Source: Phycisphaeraceae bacterium (GTDB lineage Bacteria; Planctomycetota; Phycisphaerae; Phycisphaerales; Phycisphaeraceae). Taken from it: DNA of 8,202 nt. The notes under the pieces are model-generated. The model did not search any database. It was not told the origin of the DNA and worked only from the letters and a program-made list of their open reading frames with translations. Position numbers and translations under genes: made by a program. The DNA is taken from contig JAESSU010000082.1 in the NCBI GenBank assembly GCA_016763955.1, forward strand, positions 1 through 8,202, in the 5' to 3' direction. Positions 1 through 6,881 of the stretch are shown in pieces; position 1 is the stretch's first letter; each line of letters starts with the position of its first letter.

Positions 1-1
1 T

Positions 2-1369
2 AAAGCAGAAACCGGGGACCTTGATGCACAGTATATCTCCGAAGGAACCCGTTTGGAAAATCTGCGTAACGGTCTGGGGTTTACCCGTGGGAAATTCATC
101 ATCACTGATTCGTCAGGCCTTTCTGCCACCATCGACCTTACGCAAGGTGATGAAGCGACTATGGGGGATGTGATTAATGAAATTAACAGTCGTGGTCTGA
201 GTATCACTGCTCGGATCAATGACACAGGTGATGGCATCCTACTGCAAGACACCGGCCCGGGTGTGGTCGCAATCACGGTTGAAGAAAGCGGTTCAACCAC
301 AGCTAAAGCACTAGGACTGTTAGGAACTGCGACCGCCCCAGGTGCAGACCTAGATGGCTCATTTGAAAAGACCATTATAATCGAAGCAACTGATACACTC
401 GATGACATCGTAAGTAAAATCGTCGATTCAGGAATCGACATCAAAGCATCAGTGATCAATGATGGTTCCTCGGCGAACCCATACCGACTGAACTTGTTGT
501 CATCTAAGTCCGGCAAGAGCGGGAAATTTATCTTTGACGATGGTGGACTTGGACTTAATACCTTGAATCTGGTTGAAGGTAAGAATGCGAAAGTGTTTTT
601 TGGTTCTTCCGATCCTGCGAGGGGCGTTGCGATCACATCATCCTCGAACACGATTACGTCGGTGGTTCCCGGTGTGACAATCAACCTTAAAGATTCGAGC
701 CCATCGCCTGTTCGTCTGGTGGTGGGCCGAGATAATGAATCTGCATCAGAGGCTGTTGGCAAGTTTGTCGAAGACTTTAACGCGGTCATTGAAATCATCA
801 ATTCCCTTGACGCTTATGATTTGGAAACTAAGACACGGGGCTTATTGCTTGGTGATAGTACATTAGGGCGCGTTAGCCGGTCTCTATATAGCTTGGTGAG
901 TAGCCGTAATACTGATGTGAGTAGTCAATTTAGCACGTTGACACAGGTTGGGATTAAGGTTGGAACTGGCGGGGTGATCGCGTTTGACTCTTCCAAATTT
1001 ATTACCGCGATTAATAAAGACCGCGATGCGGTTGAAAAACTATTCTCACTGCGCACGACAGCAACGGATCCCGATACCAGTGCGATTACGGTCACTGCCA
1101 GTGGTTTTGGTTTTGATTTTTCGGATTTACTTTCACGTCTAACAGACATCGATGGTACGGTTCAAAGCAAACTAGGGGCAATTTCCAGTCTAATTAATCT
1201 TAATGATGGCCGCATTGAACAGCTAACGGATTTGATCGGCGACAAACGCGCAAGACTTCAGTCGCAATTTAATGCGATGGAATTAGCACTTGCGAAATTG
1301 CAGTCTCAAGGTTCATCGCTTAATAACCTAGCAGCATTAGCAGCTAATACGGGTAGGAATTCTAACTAA
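2..1369 (+). CDS. fliD: Flagellar hook-associated protein 2 (filament cap), 5'-truncated by window edge
   Basis: FliD forms the cap at the tip of the flagellar filament and helps exported flagellin fold into place. The frame is open to the left edge (first whole codon AAA at 2), so the TTG at 53 is an internal Leu and not a start; about 455 C-terminal residues are visible. Two hook-IN-like repeats can be seen: one around the phrase ARINDTGDGILLQDT, and one around TDTLDDIVSKIVDSG followed by RLNLLSSKSG. The C-terminal FliD domain includes the typical LTQVGIKVGTGGVIAFDSSK stretch and a final helical, coiled-coil-like tail rich in Leu, Gln and Ala (about the last 55 residues) that would pack in the cap's D0 region. 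It ends with TAA. fliS follows on the same strand, the usual fliD-fliS order. The N-terminal roughly 100-150 residues are missing, so domain architecture there is unknown. Confidence 0.9.
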   Translation, partial: KAETGDLDAQYISEGTRLENLRNGLGFTRGKFIITDSSGLSATIDLTQGDEATMGDVINEINSRGLSITARINDTGDGILLQDTGPGVVAITVEESGSTTAKALGLLGTATAPGADLDGSFEKTIIIEATDTLDDIVSKIVDSGIDIKASVINDGSSANPYRLNLLSSKSGKSGKFIFDDGGLGLNTLNLVEGKNAKVFFGSSDPARGVAITSSSNTITSVVPGVTINLKDSSPSPVRLVVGRDNESASEAVGKFVEDFNAVIEIINSLDAYDLETKTRGLLLGDSTLGRVSRSLYSLVSSRNTDVSSQFSTLTQVGIKVGTGGVIAFDSSKFITAINKDRDAVEKLFSLRTTATDPDTSAITVTASGFGFDFSDLLSRLTDIDGTVQSKLGAISSLINLNDGRIEQLTDLIGDKRARLQSQFNAMELALAKLQSQGSSLNNLAALAANTGRNSN

Positions 1370-1511
1370 AGCACAAACATAAAACATTATTAATACGATA
1401 CGTTTGAGTCTTAGTTGGCTGACGTGTTTCTGTATGGTTGAGTCAAATGACGGTGTTTTAGAAAAGTCGCGTCCAATAATTATTTTCTCTTAAATTCGTA
1501 TGCCTAACAAC

Positions 1512-1540
1512 TAACGTGACGACTTATTGATGGCCGATAA
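1512..1540 (+). promoter_or_regulatory. Candidate sigma-28 (FliA-type) flagellar promoter for fliS
   Basis: The 220-bp gap between fliD and fliS contains GCCGATAA at 1533-1540, identical to the enterobacterial FliA -10 consensus. A TAAC at 1512-1515 could serve as the -35 element, but its spacing of 17 bp to GCCGATAA is two more than the usual 15. A transcript would start at about 1548, giving a 5' leader of roughly 40 nt before fliS. Location before a late flagellar gene supports it; the weak -35 and the distant phylum argue for caution. I see nothing else strong in 1370-1589: no clear terminator after fliD, only a repeated TTGAGTC at 1404-1410 and 1438-1444. Confidence 0.45.
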
Positions 1541-1589
1541 ATACATACAGAAGAAGTTACAGTAATGCTAGATCAAGGTTCTATCACGA

Positions 1590-2102
1590 ATGAGTAATGC
1601 CGCGGCAAATCCATACCTCAAGACAAAAATTATGACGTCCAGCCCGCAAGAGCTACGTTTAATGTTGTATGAAGGTGCGATCAAATTTACGCATCAGTCC
1701 GTTAATGCCATTGAGGCTTCTGATTTTGAAGTTAGCTATAACGGGTTAATGCGGGCTCAGAAGATCGTACTGGAACTATCAACGAGCATGAATTTTAATA
1801 TTGCTCCGGAACTCTGTGACAAACTCAGTGCGTTGTATACCTACATCTACCGTTTGTTAGTGGAAGCTAATATGCAGCGAGTTGTTAAGCCTGCTCGTGA
1901 AGCATTGGAACTTCTGGAATACGAACGCGAAACATGGATCATGTTGATGCAGAACGTTGATCAGGGCAAGGTACGCAACAAGCCCAGTCGCCATTGCAGA
2001 TCGCAACGAATCCCCCCAGTCCTGCGTACGGTGGTCAGTCAAACGTGTCCAGTAGCTTCTCAGCTAACGCTTGACCCAACGTCATTACGTTTTTTTTGCT
2101 AA
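1590..2102 (+). CDS. fliS: Flagellar export chaperone FliS, with an apparent 3' frameshift
   Basis: FliS binds the C-terminus of flagellin in the cytoplasm, stops premature polymerisation and delivers it to the export gate. The first 127 residues fit the family: an N-terminal NPYLKTKIMTSSPQELRLML, then a four-helix bundle (AIKFTHQSVNAIE, LMRAQKIVLEL, LYTYIYRLLVEAN, ALELLEYERETWIMLM). After Lys127 (codon 1968-1970) the annotated frame turns into an unlikely Arg/Cys-rich tail ending at TAA 2100-2102. The -1 frame continues instead with QQAQSPLQIATNPPSP, then an Ala/Ser/Gln-rich tail ending in FSANA and TGA at 2072-2074. That would give about 161 residues, and restoring one A near 1968-1970 would fuse the two. 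I therefore think the real gene ends at 2074. The start ATG 1590 has AAGG at 1575-1578, eleven bases upstream. Confidence 0.88.
   Translation: MSNAAANPYLKTKIMTSSPQELRLMLYEGAIKFTHQSVNAIEASDFEVSYNGLMRAQKIVLELSTSMNFNIAPELCDKLSALYTYIYRLLVEANMQRVVKPAREALELLEYERETWIMLMQNVDQGKVRNKPSRHCRSQRIPPVLRTVVSQTCPVASQLTLDPTSLRFFC
2078..2097 (+). terminator. Weak Rho-independent terminator candidate after fliS
   Basis: AACGT (2078-2082), a CATT loop, and ACGTT (2087-2091) form a perfect 5-bp hairpin that runs directly into a T-run (T8 from 2090 to 2097). The stem is short and AT-leaning, so termination would be weak. It lies just after the restored fliS stop (2072-2074) and before rsmA, which is where a flagellar unit would be expected to end, but it is inside the uncorrected fliS frame. 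That supports the shorter fliS. Confidence 0.4.
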
Positions 2103-2111
2103 TCTACTGTG

Positions 2112-2938
2112 ATGGCACAAAATCTTAGTCACATCAAAAATCTACTCGCGTCCTATGGCCTGCATCCCAAAAAGCGTTTGGGACAGAATTTTCTGCATGA
2201 CGCTAACAAAATGCATGCAATCTTAGCAGCTAGCGAATTGACTGCCGGACAACGTGTTCTGGAAGTCGGAGCAGGTACTGGCGCACTCACTAGCAGACTT
2301 TTAGAAGCAGGGGCTAATGTTTTGGCTGTGGAGGTGGATCGAGACATGTGGCCAATTTTGGATCAGGAATTTGCAAATAACCAACAGTTGCAAGTCATCC
2401 GCGGTGATATTTTGAAAACAAGAATAATCTTAATCCAGAGGTCATTGCGGGGCTTGGGGATGAGCCCTTTAAGCTCATTGCAAACCTGCCTTACAATGTC
2501 GCATCACCTTTGATTGTCACTTTGGTGTCCCAGTTCCCTCAAATGTCTCATGCAGTAATCATGGTTCAAAAAGAAGTCGGCGACCGCCTAGCAGCTCGTG
2601 GGGCTTCCGGGGGGGGGGGAAAAGATTATGGGCCATTGGGAATTATTGTTCAGGCGGTATGTGATGTCAAAGAAGTTTGCACTTTATCCCCTTCATGTTT
2701 TTGGCCTCGCCCGAGCATTCACTCTTCAGTGATTTTACTGACTCGTAAGGCTGTGCCAGTGACGGATAATTTGCCCAAATTTCAGGAATTGGTGCATACG
2801 CTCTTTGGTAAACGTCGTAAGCAATTGGGCAGTATTCTTGGACGTGATCAAGCTTTGCCGGAAGGTGTTTCTTACGAAATGCGTCCAGAAACGTTAAGCT
2901 TGGAACAACTTGCTGCCCTATGCAGTTTAATGAGTTGA
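2112..2938 (+). pseudogene. rsmA: 16S rRNA adenine dimethyltransferase, frameshifted (KsgA/RsmA)
   Basis: RsmA uses SAM to dimethylate two adjacent adenines in the 3'-terminal hairpin of 16S rRNA late in 30S assembly. From ATG 2112 (GTG 2109 is an alternative; an in-frame stop lies at 2100) the family landmarks appear in order: RLGQNFLHD (residues 22-30), SAM motif EVGAGTG (51-57), the acidic VEVD (73-76) and GDIL (98-101). The frame is then lost at the AAAA tract 2415-2418. In the -1 frame the protein continues KNKNNLNPEVIAGLGDEPF and reaches the catalytic NLPYN motif (about 125-129), then the C-terminal WPRPSIHSSVI and LFGKRRKQLGSILGR, stopping at TGA 2936-2938. One added A restores a normal-length protein of about 275 residues. 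As written, the first piece stops at 2511-2513 without the catalytic motif. A run of 11 G at 2609-2619 encodes Gly4. No clear ribosome binding site precedes the start. Confidence 0.88.
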
Positions 2939-2964
2939 AGCACACGCTGTGTGTGTGTTACGAT
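2935..2964 (+). promoter_or_regulatory. Candidate sigma-70-like promoter for the glycosyltransferase gene
   Basis: TTGAAG (2935-2940, overlapping the rsmA stop) and TACGAT (2959-2964) are 18 bp apart, each matching four of six consensus bases. The spacer is a GTGT-rich stretch that can fold as CACAC-GCT-GTGTG (2941-2953). Transcription would start near 2971 and give a 30-nt leader. Matches of this quality are common by chance; the main support is position. Confidence 0.25.
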
Positions 2965-3000
2965 GACCCTAGAGATAGCACGCTGTAAGGGAGTTTTTAG

Positions 3001-3741
3001 ATGCGCATTCTCATTGCTATACCGGTCTATAACGAAGAACGTTATGTCACAAAGGTACTGGCTGAAGTTAGGCATTATTCCTCTGATATTCTAGTCATTG
3101 ATGATGGTTCAACGGATCAGACACCGATGTTGCTCGCTCAGCAGCCGGTGGATGTGATTCGTCATGCGACGAATCGTGGTTATGGCCAGTCGATGGTGGA
3201 TGCTTTTCGTTGGGCTTGCTGTTATAAGTTTGACTGGGTCATCACGATGGATTGCGATGAACAGCATGAGCCTGAAAGCTTGCCCATGTTTTTTAATGCC
3301 ATTGAGAAAGATGATGCGGACATTATCAGTGGCAGTCGCTACATGTCCAACAGTAGTATGGAGGACATGCCCCCAGCAGACCGTCGTCAGATCAATCAGA
3401 TTATCACCAAGCAGGTTAATGAAACTTTAAATCTTAAGCTCACCGACGGTTTCTGTGGTTTTAAGGCTTATCGTGTGAGTGCGATGGAGAAGCTCAACCT
3501 GACCGAACAGGGATATGCATTCCCGTTGCAGTTTTGGGTTCAGTCTGTTGCCAATGATCTGGTGATCCGGGAAGTCCCTGTCAGCTTGATTTATAATGAT
3601 CCGAATCGCAGCTTTGGCGGGCCGCTTAATGATGCAGACAAGCGGTTGGCTCATTATCGTCCGGTCTTTGAGACGGAGTTAAAAGTCTTTTCTGATCGTC
3701 TTGATCGGTCCTGTGCGGGTAGTTGTAACGGTCGTTCTTAG
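3001..3741 (+). CDS. Family-2 glycosyltransferase (DPM1/polyprenyl-phosphate sugar transferase-like)
   Basis: This is a GT-A fold, family-2 glycosyltransferase of 246 residues. Visible landmarks are the N-terminal nucleotide-binding strand with PVYNEE (residues 8-13), VIDDGSTD (32-39), NRGYGQSMVDAF (58-69), the metal-binding DxD in TMDCDEQHEP (D84, D86), ISGSRY (109-114) and DGFCGFKAYR, the counterpart of the SGFRAY region in dolichol/polyprenyl-phosphate sugar transferases. It probably moves a sugar from a nucleotide donor to a lipid or small-molecule acceptor. There is no C-terminal membrane segment, so it should be soluble or peripheral. The donor and acceptor cannot be told from sequence. 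AAGGGAG at 2987-2993 is a good ribosome binding site seven bases before ATG 3001. It is followed after 17 bp by the BshC-like gene, whose ribosome binding site overlaps this gene's TAG, so the two are probably translated from one message. The Ser/Cys-rich last 15 residues are not family-typical. Confidence 0.88.
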   Translation: MRILIAIPVYNEERYVTKVLAEVRHYSSDILVIDDGSTDQTPMLLAQQPVDVIRHATNRGYGQSMVDAFRWACCYKFDWVITMDCDEQHEPESLPMFFNAIEKDDADIISGSRYMSNSSMEDMPPADRRQINQIITKQVNETLNLKLTDGFCGFKAYRVSAMEKLNLTEQGYAFPLQFWVQSVANDLVIREVPVSLIYNDPNRSFGGPLNDADKRLAHYRPVFETELKVFSDRLDRSCAGSCNGRS

Positions 3742-3758
3742 GGGTTGTTTGTTTTCCG

Positions 3759-5165
3759 ATGTCATTACCGATAGACACTCGTTTTTATGCCGACCCGTTG
3801 ATGATTCACTGGCATCCTAGCGGAACGGTTTCCCAATTGGATCGCCAGGTTTTGGTTCAACTGGTCGAAGAAAATGCTCAGCACCTAGGAACAGGTTCGC
3901 TGCACGCCCAAGGTCCCATTATCGCCACTGGCCATCAGGCATGGTTTTGGCATCCTGGGATATTAGCCAAAGACATTGCGATGGCAGAATCTGCTCGATA
4001 TCACGGCGGACATATGCTGCATTTGGTGGTGGATCATGATGTCCATCCTGCGATGCAGTTGCCGATCCCTCTTTTGCATGACCATGCGATGGTTCGCAAA
4101 GTGATCGAGCTTGCCAAGGTCAACGCCGAGATTCCGCTTGTCAGTCAGATGCCTGTGGATATCAAGCAGGTGCAAGACAATCTGTGGTATCTCAAACAAG
4201 AGCAGGCCGCGTCGTTGGGCCATGCCCTAATGGACATGCCTCATTGTGAAAATCTTGCTCAGCAAATTACAGTCATTCTCACCCGGCTGATGCACCGCTG
4301 GGTTGGGCAAGTGCCTATTTTGTATTCAACGCAATTGCTCGAGCTGCCTTCTGCAAAGCGGATCCTAAAACAGATGCTAGACAATGCGCTTTTTATGGCT
4401 CGCAGCTACAACAATGCTGTAAATCAACTGCCTCATGCGGGCATTGCACATCTTGCGATTGAACAGGATCGTATTGAACTTCCAGTTTGGCTCATTCATT
4501 GGGGCAAGTCCCGGTCAAGAGTTTATGCAGATATCGCAGATCACAAACCCGTCTTAGTCGATTCTGAGGGTAACGCGTTAGACCTAAGTAAAGACCTTTT
4601 GGCACCTAAAGCACTGTTTCTTAGCGCGCTCATGCGAACCGTCGTGAGTCAACTTTTTATCCATGGCAAAGGTGGCGGTATCTATGATCAAGTCACCGAA
4701 ATCTGGTGGTCACAATGGAGACAAGAACATTTAAATCCATTAGCCATCGCCAGTGCAGACATCTACATGCACTGGGATATTCACTTTGCACAACAAAAAG
4801 ATGTCGAACACGCCCGTTGGTATCTGCATCATCTAAAACACAATATGGATCGTTTTGCTGAGATGGGATCAGAACGCTACACCCAAAAACAAACGCTGAT
4901 TAAACAACTGGCAAACACTAGGACATCACGCCAAGATAAAAAAAACGGGTTCAAAAAATTGCACCAAATCAATGACCAGCTCTGCCAAAAACACGCTGAT
5001 ATCCTTAACAAAGCTGATAACGAACTGACGAGAGCCCTAAGAGGTGTCGCCAATAAAGAGATGGCTTCACGCCGCGACTGGTCGTTTTTCCTCTATCAAG
5101 ATTCTCAAATTCAACAGCTACAGAAAATGATCCGTCGAGCCAATGAGCATCGGCATGGGGTGTAA
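3759..5165 (+). CDS. BshC-like protein of unknown function
   Basis: This 468-residue protein has no signal peptide. I recognise it only loosely. ATGHQAWFWHPGILAKDIAM (residues 56-75) followed by HLVVDHDVHP (88-97) recalls the TGQQ...EDHD arrangement of BshC, the bacillithiol ligase that joins cysteine to glucosaminyl-malate. FIHGKGGGIYDQVTEIWW (300-317) recalls the FIHG(I)GG(A)KYD phrase I associate with planctomycete proteins of this type. The C-terminal third is Lys/Gln/His-rich and strongly helical (about residues 350-460), consistent with the long coiled-coil arm of BshC. ATG 3759 is 17 bp after the glycosyltransferase stop, with AGGGG at 3740-3744 as a somewhat distant ribosome binding site. 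Homology to BshC does not prove bacillithiol synthesis: the neighbouring transferase is GT2 and not the GT4 type of BshA, and no BshB deacetylase is present here. It could be a ligase acting on another amino-sugar or a non-enzymatic paralogue. Confidence 0.6.
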   Translation: MSLPIDTRFYADPLMIHWHPSGTVSQLDRQVLVQLVEENAQHLGTGSLHAQGPIIATGHQAWFWHPGILAKDIAMAESARYHGGHMLHLVVDHDVHPAMQLPIPLLHDHAMVRKVIELAKVNAEIPLVSQMPVDIKQVQDNLWYLKQEQAASLGHALMDMPHCENLAQQITVILTRLMHRWVGQVPILYSTQLLELPSAKRILKQMLDNALFMARSYNNAVNQLPHAGIAHLAIEQDRIELPVWLIHWGKSRSRVYADIADHKPVLVDSEGNALDLSKDLLAPKALFLSALMRTVVSQLFIHGKGGGIYDQVTEIWWSQWRQEHLNPLAIASADIYMHWDIHFAQQKDVEHARWYLHHLKHNMDRFAEMGSERYTQKQTLIKQLANTRTSRQDKKNGFKKLHQINDQLCQKHADILNKADNELTRALRGVANKEMASRRDWSFFLYQDSQIQQLQKMIRRANEHRHGV

Positions 5166-5227
5166 GGTTTTTCTGACGGGTCTTAAAAATCTTGCATGCT
5201 CAATAGGAGAGCTTGTAAAGTATAGCC

Positions 5228-6733
5228 ATGCACAAACTTTTTAAGATGCCGTTTTTTATTGTCCCATGTATGTTTTTGGCATGTACCTCAATCTTACATG
5301 CAGATGACGATACTTACGATCTGTGGTACACCATCCTCATGAGCGGGCAGCCTAGTGGCTACTCACACCAAAGCTCCCAAAGAACTGCTGGGGGTAATCT
5401 GCTATTGCAGACTCAAACGCAAATCACCATTGCCCGACAAGCGATCAAAATTACCATCCAAATGGACACCACATTTCAAGAGTCAGCAGATGGTAAACCC
5501 TTGCGAGGTTCGTTGACTCAAACGCTTGGGACAATGAAGATGATTCAGAAATACACGTTTAATGAAGATGGCTCGATTAGCATGACCAGTGAGCAAAATG
5601 GTCAAGTGATCAAACAGGAACTTCCCAAGCCCACTCAAAAATGGCTCACCCCTACACAGTCTCAAAAATATGTACTGGATCAGTTGGCTAAAGGTCAAAA
5701 AGAAATAAGCTTTGTCACCATTGAACCCGCATCAGGCCCGCAACCTATTACGATCAAGATGAAATATATCGGCCAAGAGACCGTGCAAGTCATTGGCAAA
5801 GTCGTGCCTGCAATGCAATGGGAAATGACCACATCACTAATGCCCGGCATGATCACTAGGGCATGGACAAATGACAAAATTATTCCTATCAAAACCAGCA
5901 TGACCCCCATGCCCGGCATGGAAATGGATGTTCTACTTTCGGATAAAAATTTAGCGACCCAACAGGTCAATCCGCCGGAGCTTCTGATTTCTACGATGAT
6001 TCATCCCAATAAACCGCTGCCCAATCCAAGATCACTTAAGCAAGCGACCTATGAATTAATCATCAAACCAAGTGCAGCAGGTGAGCCTAAAGTTCTGCGT
6101 GATAGTTTTATTCAAACAGGCTCGCAACGGGTTAAGTGGATCGATGATTATCATGTGCAAATCACTGTCAATGTAAAGTCTCAAGCGATTAAGGGGGAGG
6201 CCAAGCCCGATGCAAAATATCTCAAAGCAACGCCGGTACTGAATCACCAAGACCCTCAAATCAAGCAAGCGATTATCCGAGCGTTAGGCAATCAATGGGA
6301 TCAAATCCCCACCATGGAGCGTGCGGTAAAGTTGTGTCATTTTGTAAACGGTGAGATTAAGAGTAAAGATTTGTCCGTCGGATTTGCTTCTGCTAGTGAA
6401 GTAATTCGAACAAGGCAGGGCGATTGTTCTGAACATGGCGTGTTACTTGCTGCAATGTTAAGAGGCGTTGCGATTCCAAGCCGTGTGGTTTCGGGGCTGA
6501 TTTATGTGGACGAATTCTTAGGTCAGAAAAATATTTTCGGTTATCACATGTGGAGTCAAGCATGGATTGATGGCCAATGGGTCGATTTAGATGCTACACT
6601 TTTAAATGTGTTTGATGCAGCTCATATTGCCATGGTGGCTAGCAGCACTGGGCAAGGGCAGACTTTAAATGACATGGTCAAGCTCACGCCCTTAATTGGA
6701 CGATTGAGCATTAACGTTTTAAGTGTTCGTTAA
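5228..6733 (+). CDS. Secreted transglutaminase-like domain protein
   Basis: This 501-residue exported protein starts with a signal peptide (KLFKMPFFIVPCMFLACTSI) and a likely signal peptidase I site after ILHA (residue 25). The mature N-terminal 230 residues are Thr/Gln/Met/Pro-rich and probably beta-rich, with MPGM occurring twice (205-208 and 228-231). The C-terminal third is a transglutaminase-like, papain-fold domain. The catalytic Cys400 lies in TRQGDCSEHGVLLAAMLR, His440 in GYHMWSQAWIDGQWVDLDAT, and Asp455 in the final DAT. All three residues of the triad are present, so it is likely active, as a protease, amidase or crosslinking enzyme on an extracytoplasmic substrate that I cannot name. 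ATG 5228 is the only plausible start, since an in-frame TAA lies at 5216-5218; an AGGAGA at 5205-5210 is 17 bases away, longer than usual. It lies 62 bp after the BshC-like gene and might share its transcript. Confidence 0.85.
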   Translation: MHKLFKMPFFIVPCMFLACTSILHADDDTYDLWYTILMSGQPSGYSHQSSQRTAGGNLLLQTQTQITIARQAIKITIQMDTTFQESADGKPLRGSLTQTLGTMKMIQKYTFNEDGSISMTSEQNGQVIKQELPKPTQKWLTPTQSQKYVLDQLAKGQKEISFVTIEPASGPQPITIKMKYIGQETVQVIGKVVPAMQWEMTTSLMPGMITRAWTNDKIIPIKTSMTPMPGMEMDVLLSDKNLATQQVNPPELLISTMIHPNKPLPNPRSLKQATYELIIKPSAAGEPKVLRDSFIQTGSQRVKWIDDYHVQITVNVKSQAIKGEAKPDAKYLKATPVLNHQDPQIKQAIIRALGNQWDQIPTMERAVKLCHFVNGEIKSKDLSVGFASASEVIRTRQGDCSEHGVLLAAMLRGVAIPSRVVSGLIYVDEFLGQKNIFGYHMWSQAWIDGQWVDLDATLLNVFDAAHIAMVASSTGQGQTLNDMVKLTPLIGRLSINVLSVR

Positions 6734-6822
6734 ATTTTGAACGATCTATACCAATCGTCAATGACCTAGTCCTGTTGCTTGTGTACACGCCCCTGAGAAG
6801 CTTATTTTAAGACGCTAAATCG

Positions 6823-6839
6823 TTTTGTCGCGGACAAAA
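6823..6839. promoter_or_regulatory. 17-bp perfect palindrome upstream of nnrD (possible operator)
   Basis: TTTTGTC-GCG-GACAAAA is a perfect inverted repeat with 7-bp arms. It sits in the 148-bp gap between the transglutaminase gene and nnrD. A TATAAA at 6857-6862 could be a -10 box with a start at about 6869, placing the palindrome centre near -38, where an activator or a repressor covering the -35 region could bind. As RNA it would be a small hairpin, but no T-run follows, so it does not look like an intrinsic terminator. The protein that might bind it is unknown. Confidence 0.35.
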
Positions 6840-6881
6840 TCACCCCTCCCGATGGATATAAAAAACAGAATAGAACATCCA

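Noticed and set aside
925..1149. Minus-strand 74-residue frame inside fliD
   Set aside because: It is antisense to a well-supported coding region, low-complexity, with no family resemblance and no start signals.
53..1369. TTG at 53 as the start of fliD
   Set aside because: The same frame is open from base 2 with FliD-like sequence before it; 53 is an internal Leu.
1417..1434. Sigma-54-like TTGGCTGACGTGTTTCTG before fliS
   Set aside because: The -12 GC dinucleotide is replaced by TC at the required spacing, which usually abolishes activity; the GCCGATAA box is a better candidate.
2405..2425. Programmed -1 frameshift in rsmA
   Set aside because: No correctly phased slippery heptamer and no obvious stimulatory element; RsmA is not a known recoding target. 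A missing A is simpler.
2941..2953. CACAC-GCT-GTGTG hairpin after rsmA as a terminator
   Set aside because: It has a 5-bp stem with no T-run and sits in the spacer of a possible promoter.
3164..3430. Plus-strand 88-residue frame overlapping the glycosyltransferase
   Set aside because: It lies wholly inside a gene with clear GT2 motifs, and its Met/Cys/Arg-rich composition is typical of an out-of-frame shadow.
5192..5221. Promoter TTGCAT-N18-TAAAGT before the transglutaminase gene
   Set aside because: The predicted start would fall on the ATG itself and both boxes are weak; cotranscription from upstream is as likely.
5270..5286. Lipoprotein signal (FLAC) in the transglutaminase protein
   Set aside because: The -3 Phe and -2 Leu fit the lipobox poorly, while LHA-D is a good signal peptidase I site six residues later.
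6741..6758. ACGAT...ATCGT inverted repeat after the transglutaminase gene as a terminator
   Set aside because: It has only a 5-bp AT-rich stem, an 8-base loop and no T tract.
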